Source of the DNA: Mycolicibacterium helvum
GTDB taxonomy: Bacteria > Actinomycetota > Actinomycetes > Mycobacteriales > Mycobacteriaceae
Assembly: GCF_010731895.1 (NCBI RefSeq)
Contig: NZ_AP022596.1
Span: 744,001 to 808,000, forward strand
Direction of reading: 5' to 3'
Length of the DNA stretch: 64,000 nt
Shown here: positions 59,244 through 64,000 of the stretch, one piece after another
Layout: every line of letters begins with the position of its first letter
How positions within the stretch are numbered: position 1 is the first letter of the stretch
Made by a program: the position numbers and the translations under genes
The notes under the pieces: generated by a model
The model's database searches: none
The model's input: only the letters and a program-made list of their open reading frames with translations
Told to the model about the DNA's origin: nothing

Positions 59244-60680
59244 CTAGCCTGCCGCGGACGTCGCCCGAGTCTCCAGCCGCACGTAGTTCTGCAGTGTTTC
59301 GTCGGCGGCGGCGGGCACGAACCCGGTGGACTCGATTTTTGTCAGGTCGAGAACACCGCTGGCCGGGCGCGGCGACACGGGATTGGTGGCCGACGCGAAG
59401 TACTCGGCGGTGGAGACGCCGCTCACCCTGTTCGGATCGTGGCCCGCCAGCTCGAAGGTGCGGCGTGCCACATCGGCCCATGAGGTGATCGGGCCGGACC
59501 CAGTCATGTTGTACGTCCCGTACGACGCACGGCTCTCGGCCAGGTGCCGGATCGCGCGGGCCAGCTCCGAAGTGAATGTCAAACGACCGAGCTGGTCGTC
59601 GACCACCGATGGGTCAACGCCCCGGTCGGCAAGAGAAAGCATGGTGCGCACGAAGTTTCGCCCCTCACCGATCACCCACGAGGTACGCAGGATGTAGTGC
59701 CGGTCAAGGGTTGCGATGATCTGATCGCCGGCGGCTTTCGTCTGTCCGTACACACCGAGCGGGGCCATCGGATCGTCCTCGCGGTAGGGCCGCGTCGCGG
59801 TGCCGTCGAACACGTAGTCGGTCGACACATGCACGACAGTCAGTCGGTGCGCCAGCGCCACCCGCGCTAGATTCGCGACACCCGTGACGTTGGCGGCCCA
59901 CGCGGCGACGCGCCCTTCGGCGGTCTCGGCGACGTCCACGGCCGTGTAGGCCGCGGCGTTGATGATCGTGTCGTACTCACGCCACGGGCGCGCCGAACCG
60001 AGATCGCCGGACGTGAGATCGAAGTCCGGCAGGTCGACGAACTCGACATGCGAAACGCCCGCGTAGGACTCGCGCAGGGCGCGACCCAGCTGACCGTTGG
60101 CGCCGATCACCAGGATCTTGCGCGGCTGGACGGGAACGACCTCGGACAAGGGGCCCTGGGCGCGGTCTTTCGCGGACAGCTCAGCTCGGTCCAGTGGAAT
60201 CGGCCAGTCGACGGCGATGGTCGCATCCGCCGGATTCAGCGAGGTGTAGATGCCCTCCGGCGAATAGTGATCGTTGACGAGGTAGGTGTAGGCGGTGTTG
60301 GGCTCCAGCGTCTGAAATCCGTTGCCGACGCCCTGCGGCACGAACACGGCACGCGATGGATCAAGTTCGGCGGTGACCACCGTCCCGAACGTCGGGCCGT
60401 CCCGCAGATCTACCCACGCGCCGAAGATCCGCCCGCTCGCGACAGAGATGTACTTGTCCCAGGGCTCGGCGTGGATGCCGCGGGTGGTGCCTGCCGATTC
60501 GTTGAACGAGACATTGTTCTGAACCGGCCCGAAGTCGGGCATGCCGGCGGCCACCATCTTCTCGCGCTGCCAGTTCTCCTTGAACCACCCGCGATTGTCG
60601 CCATGGACGGGAAGATCCCAGATGATCAGTCCCGGAATGGCTGTCGAGGTTGCGCGCAGCGCCTTACCGAGCTCCGTCAT
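59244..60680 (-). CDS. RmlC-RmlD fusion (dTDP-4-keto-6-deoxyglucose 3,5-epimerase / dTDP-L-rhamnose synthase)
   Basis: About 478 residues. The N-terminal cupin half (about 1-195) has DNRGWFKENWQREKM, TTRGIHAEPW (catalytic-type His) and FVPQGVGNGFQ. The C-terminal SDR half starts KILVIGANGQLGRALRE near 201 and has VVHVSTDYVFDGTATRPYRE and YGQTKAAGD. RmlC and RmlD convert the RmlB product to dTDP-L-rhamnose. In M. tuberculosis these are separate genes; here one polypeptide does both. ATG 60680 has AGGAGAG about ten bases upstream; the 18-codon extension to 60734 would overlap rmlB. Last gene of the operon, 16 bp after rmlB. Confidence 0.9.
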   Translation of the reverse strand: MTELGKALRATSTAIPGLIIWDLPVHGDNRGWFKENWQREKMVAAGMPDFGPVQNNVSFNESAGTTRGIHAEPWDKYISVASGRIFGAWVDLRDGPTFGTVVTAELDPSRAVFVPQGVGNGFQTLEPNTAYTYLVNDHYSPEGIYTSLNPADATIAVDWPIPLDRAELSAKDRAQGPLSEVVPVQPRKILVIGANGQLGRALRESYAGVSHVEFVDLPDFDLTSGDLGSARPWREYDTIINAAAYTAVDVAETAEGRVAAWAANVTGVANLARVALAHRLTVVHVSTDYVFDGTATRPYREDDPMAPLGVYGQTKAAGDQIIATLDRHYILRTSWVIGEGRNFVRTMLSLADRGVDPSVVDDQLGRLTFTSELARAIRHLAESRASYGTYNMTGSGPITSWADVARRTFELAGHDPNRVSGVSTAEYFASATNPVSPRPASGVLDLTKIESTGFVPAAADETLQNYVRLETRATSAAG

Positions 60681-60696
60681 TACTCGCGCTCTCCTG

Positions 60697-62560
<1,864 letters not shown>

Positions 62561-62564
<4 letters not shown>

Positions 62565-64000
62565 GATGCCGCGGTGATGACGCGGACGCCCATCCCGCGT
62601 GTCTCGTAGATGCACAGATCGTCCACCCAGAACCGGCCGTCGAAAACGATCAGCACGCCCCGCTCATCTCGCTCCGTGGAGAGGATCTCGATTTCGGATC
62701 GGGTGCGCTTGTTGGTCGGGGTCACTTGCCCACGGAACTTCCAGCTAAATGTCTGGTCCAAAGCAACAGGCTCGAATGCGATTCCGCCGTCGGCCAATCC
62801 CGACAACTTGACCGCCGCGCGAGCCGCCTGCTGCATGGCCTCCAGACCGAGCGAGCCCGGCTGCACCGGGTCCTGGAAGAAGTGGGCCTTGAAGAACCAT
62901 GCTTCGGGTGTGACGTCGTACTCGGCGACCAGTCGGCCCAGACCGGCTTCTCCCCCACCCGGCCAGAAGTTGACTCGGTCGAGAACTTGAAGGCGACCCT
63001 GGTCCAGCCATGGGGCACCGGCGAGCTCCGGGGAGGTGTAGGACAGTGCGACCGGAGCCGGCTGTGACAGTGCCTCCAGCGCACCCGGTTTCGTCCGCAA
63101 GCCGACCTGGTTCTTCAGCGCCTCCGGGCTGAAGAACCCGAAGGCCGTCGTCATCGTCATGACGACTTCGTGGTCTTGGGTGCAGATGACGTCGAAGAAC
63201 ACGATCGTCGAGCCGGCTCCGTCGGCGAACCGCTCCAGCGTCGACGTCACCCGCAGCGTCCCGACTCGAGCGGGACGGCGTTGCACGACCTCACCACCGT
63301 CGAGGTTGCGGAACACCACGTCGTCAGCGCGATTGGCGGCGAACCCGTTATAGGAGGACAGCCAGCCGCACGGCTGCAGCAGGATCTCGATCAGCACCGG
63401 CATCGGGACCGCATCGACGTGCGCGTCCGCGAAATACCACTCGCCTTCCGGCACATCGTATTCCGCGACGACGGTGCCACCCTTGGTCGGCACACCCGGC
63501 GGGCTGGACACGCTGAGCACCCGCGACATGAAGTGGTAGGGCTCGTCCGGCAGCCGCGGCGCCCGGCGAGTGCCGTCGAACGGTGCGTACAACGCGCCGA
63601 ACGCATCCGACGGCATGCCACGGCCGCAGGCCAGCAGGGCGCCCTGATCACCGCGAACATCGTTGGTACCGGCCAGGATCTGCACCGGGCCGGGCGCGCC
63701 GGGGGGCATCGGCCAGTCCGGCACCAGGCGCATACCGAAGCGCCGGGCGTGGAAGACCTTGAAACCGTCACTGCGGCAGAGCAATGCGGCGAAGACAGTC
63801 GGTGTCGGGCCATCGATGATCTCTTCGATGAACACCTCGTAGTCGAGCATGTGGTCGGCGTCCGGAGTCACCTGCCCGCGGCACACGAAGCGCGCCATAT
63901 CGTCGGGCACCGGCTCGAATCGCCAACCATCGCGCTCGATGGTGAAACCGTAGGCAGCCATTGCGAAGGACAGCGCCTGGGTGGCCGCGTCCGCCATCAA
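62561..64000 (-). CDS. C-terminal part of a PfaC-like iterative lipid/polyketide synthase: tandem FabA-type dehydratase domains (partial)
   Basis: The frame is open to the right edge, so the 5' part lies outside; 479 residues are visible. Two hot-dog domains are seen. The first has [20 protein letters not shown] near 193. The second has [20 protein letters not shown] near 375, matching the FabA active-site helix (His, then DPV-PG-LG, then the acidic residue before AM-Q). Tandem FabA-like domains at the C-terminus are typical of PfaC and heterocyst-glycolipid synthase subunits, which build fatty chains iteratively. The gene overlaps rmlA and is thus tied to rhamnose supply. Likely role: making the fatty acyl chain of the lipopeptide, or acyl groups for its sugars. 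Whether KS/CLF domains precede it cannot be seen. Confidence 0.8.

Overview
The window is high-GC DNA of a mycobacterium. The markers are an MmpS gene followed by two MmpL genes, glycosyltransferases of the glycopeptidolipid (GPL) type, a DUF2505 protein, and many GTG/TTG starts, some with leaderless-type promoters. Nearly the whole window is one biosynthetic locus for a decorated cell-envelope lipopeptide. It resembles the GPL loci of non-tuberculous mycobacteria, but its NRPS and tailoring set differ. I cannot name the species.

Layout. 2-124: end of an unrelated + strand gene that meets the NRPS tail to tail and marks one edge of the cluster. 121-20512 (-): mbtH, NRPS1 (C-A-T-E) and a 5195-residue NRPS2 (C-A-T, C-A-T, C-A-T, C-A-T-E, C-T). 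Together they have five adenylation domains, two of them threonine-like and each of those followed by an epimerase. The line ends in a C-T pair with no A, thioesterase or reductase domain. 20789-22837 (-): glycosyltransferase and methyltransferase. 22915-36121 (+): DUF2505 protein, three tandem OafA-type acyltransferases, a sugar-nucleotide epimerase, a DrrABC-like ABC exporter and a fourth acyltransferase. 36137-42464 (-): two glycosyltransferases, a GPL-type acetyltransferase, a sugar-nucleotide epimerase and a UDP-sugar dehydrogenase. 42639-47656: GMC oxidoreductase, two Gfo/Idh/MocA oxidoreductases and an alpha/beta hydrolase. 47741-50957 (-): TylF-type methyltransferase, glycosyltransferase, sulfotransferase. 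51065-59239 (+): a condensation/WS-DGAT-like acyltransferase, then mmpS and two mmpL genes. 59244-64000 (-): rmlCD fusion, rmlB and rmlA, coupled to the tail of a PfaC-like synthase with tandem FabA-type dehydratase domains that runs off the window.

Inferred logic. The PfaC-like synthase and starter C domain supply and attach the lipid. The NRPS builds the peptide, probably with D-(allo-)Thr at positions 1 and 5. Four glycosyltransferases add L-rhamnose, probably a 6-deoxy-talose-like sugar and a uronic-acid-derived sugar. Two methyltransferases, five membrane acyltransferases, one soluble acyltransferase and a sulfotransferase decorate the product. MmpS/MmpL and the ABC exporter move it outward.

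The NRPS shows recent internal rearrangement: near-identical duplicated blocks around an exchanged adenylation core, a possible one-base split of one ancestral NRPS, and a precise loss of the last A domain. I found no tRNA, rRNA, CRISPR array, insertion sequence or phage gene.
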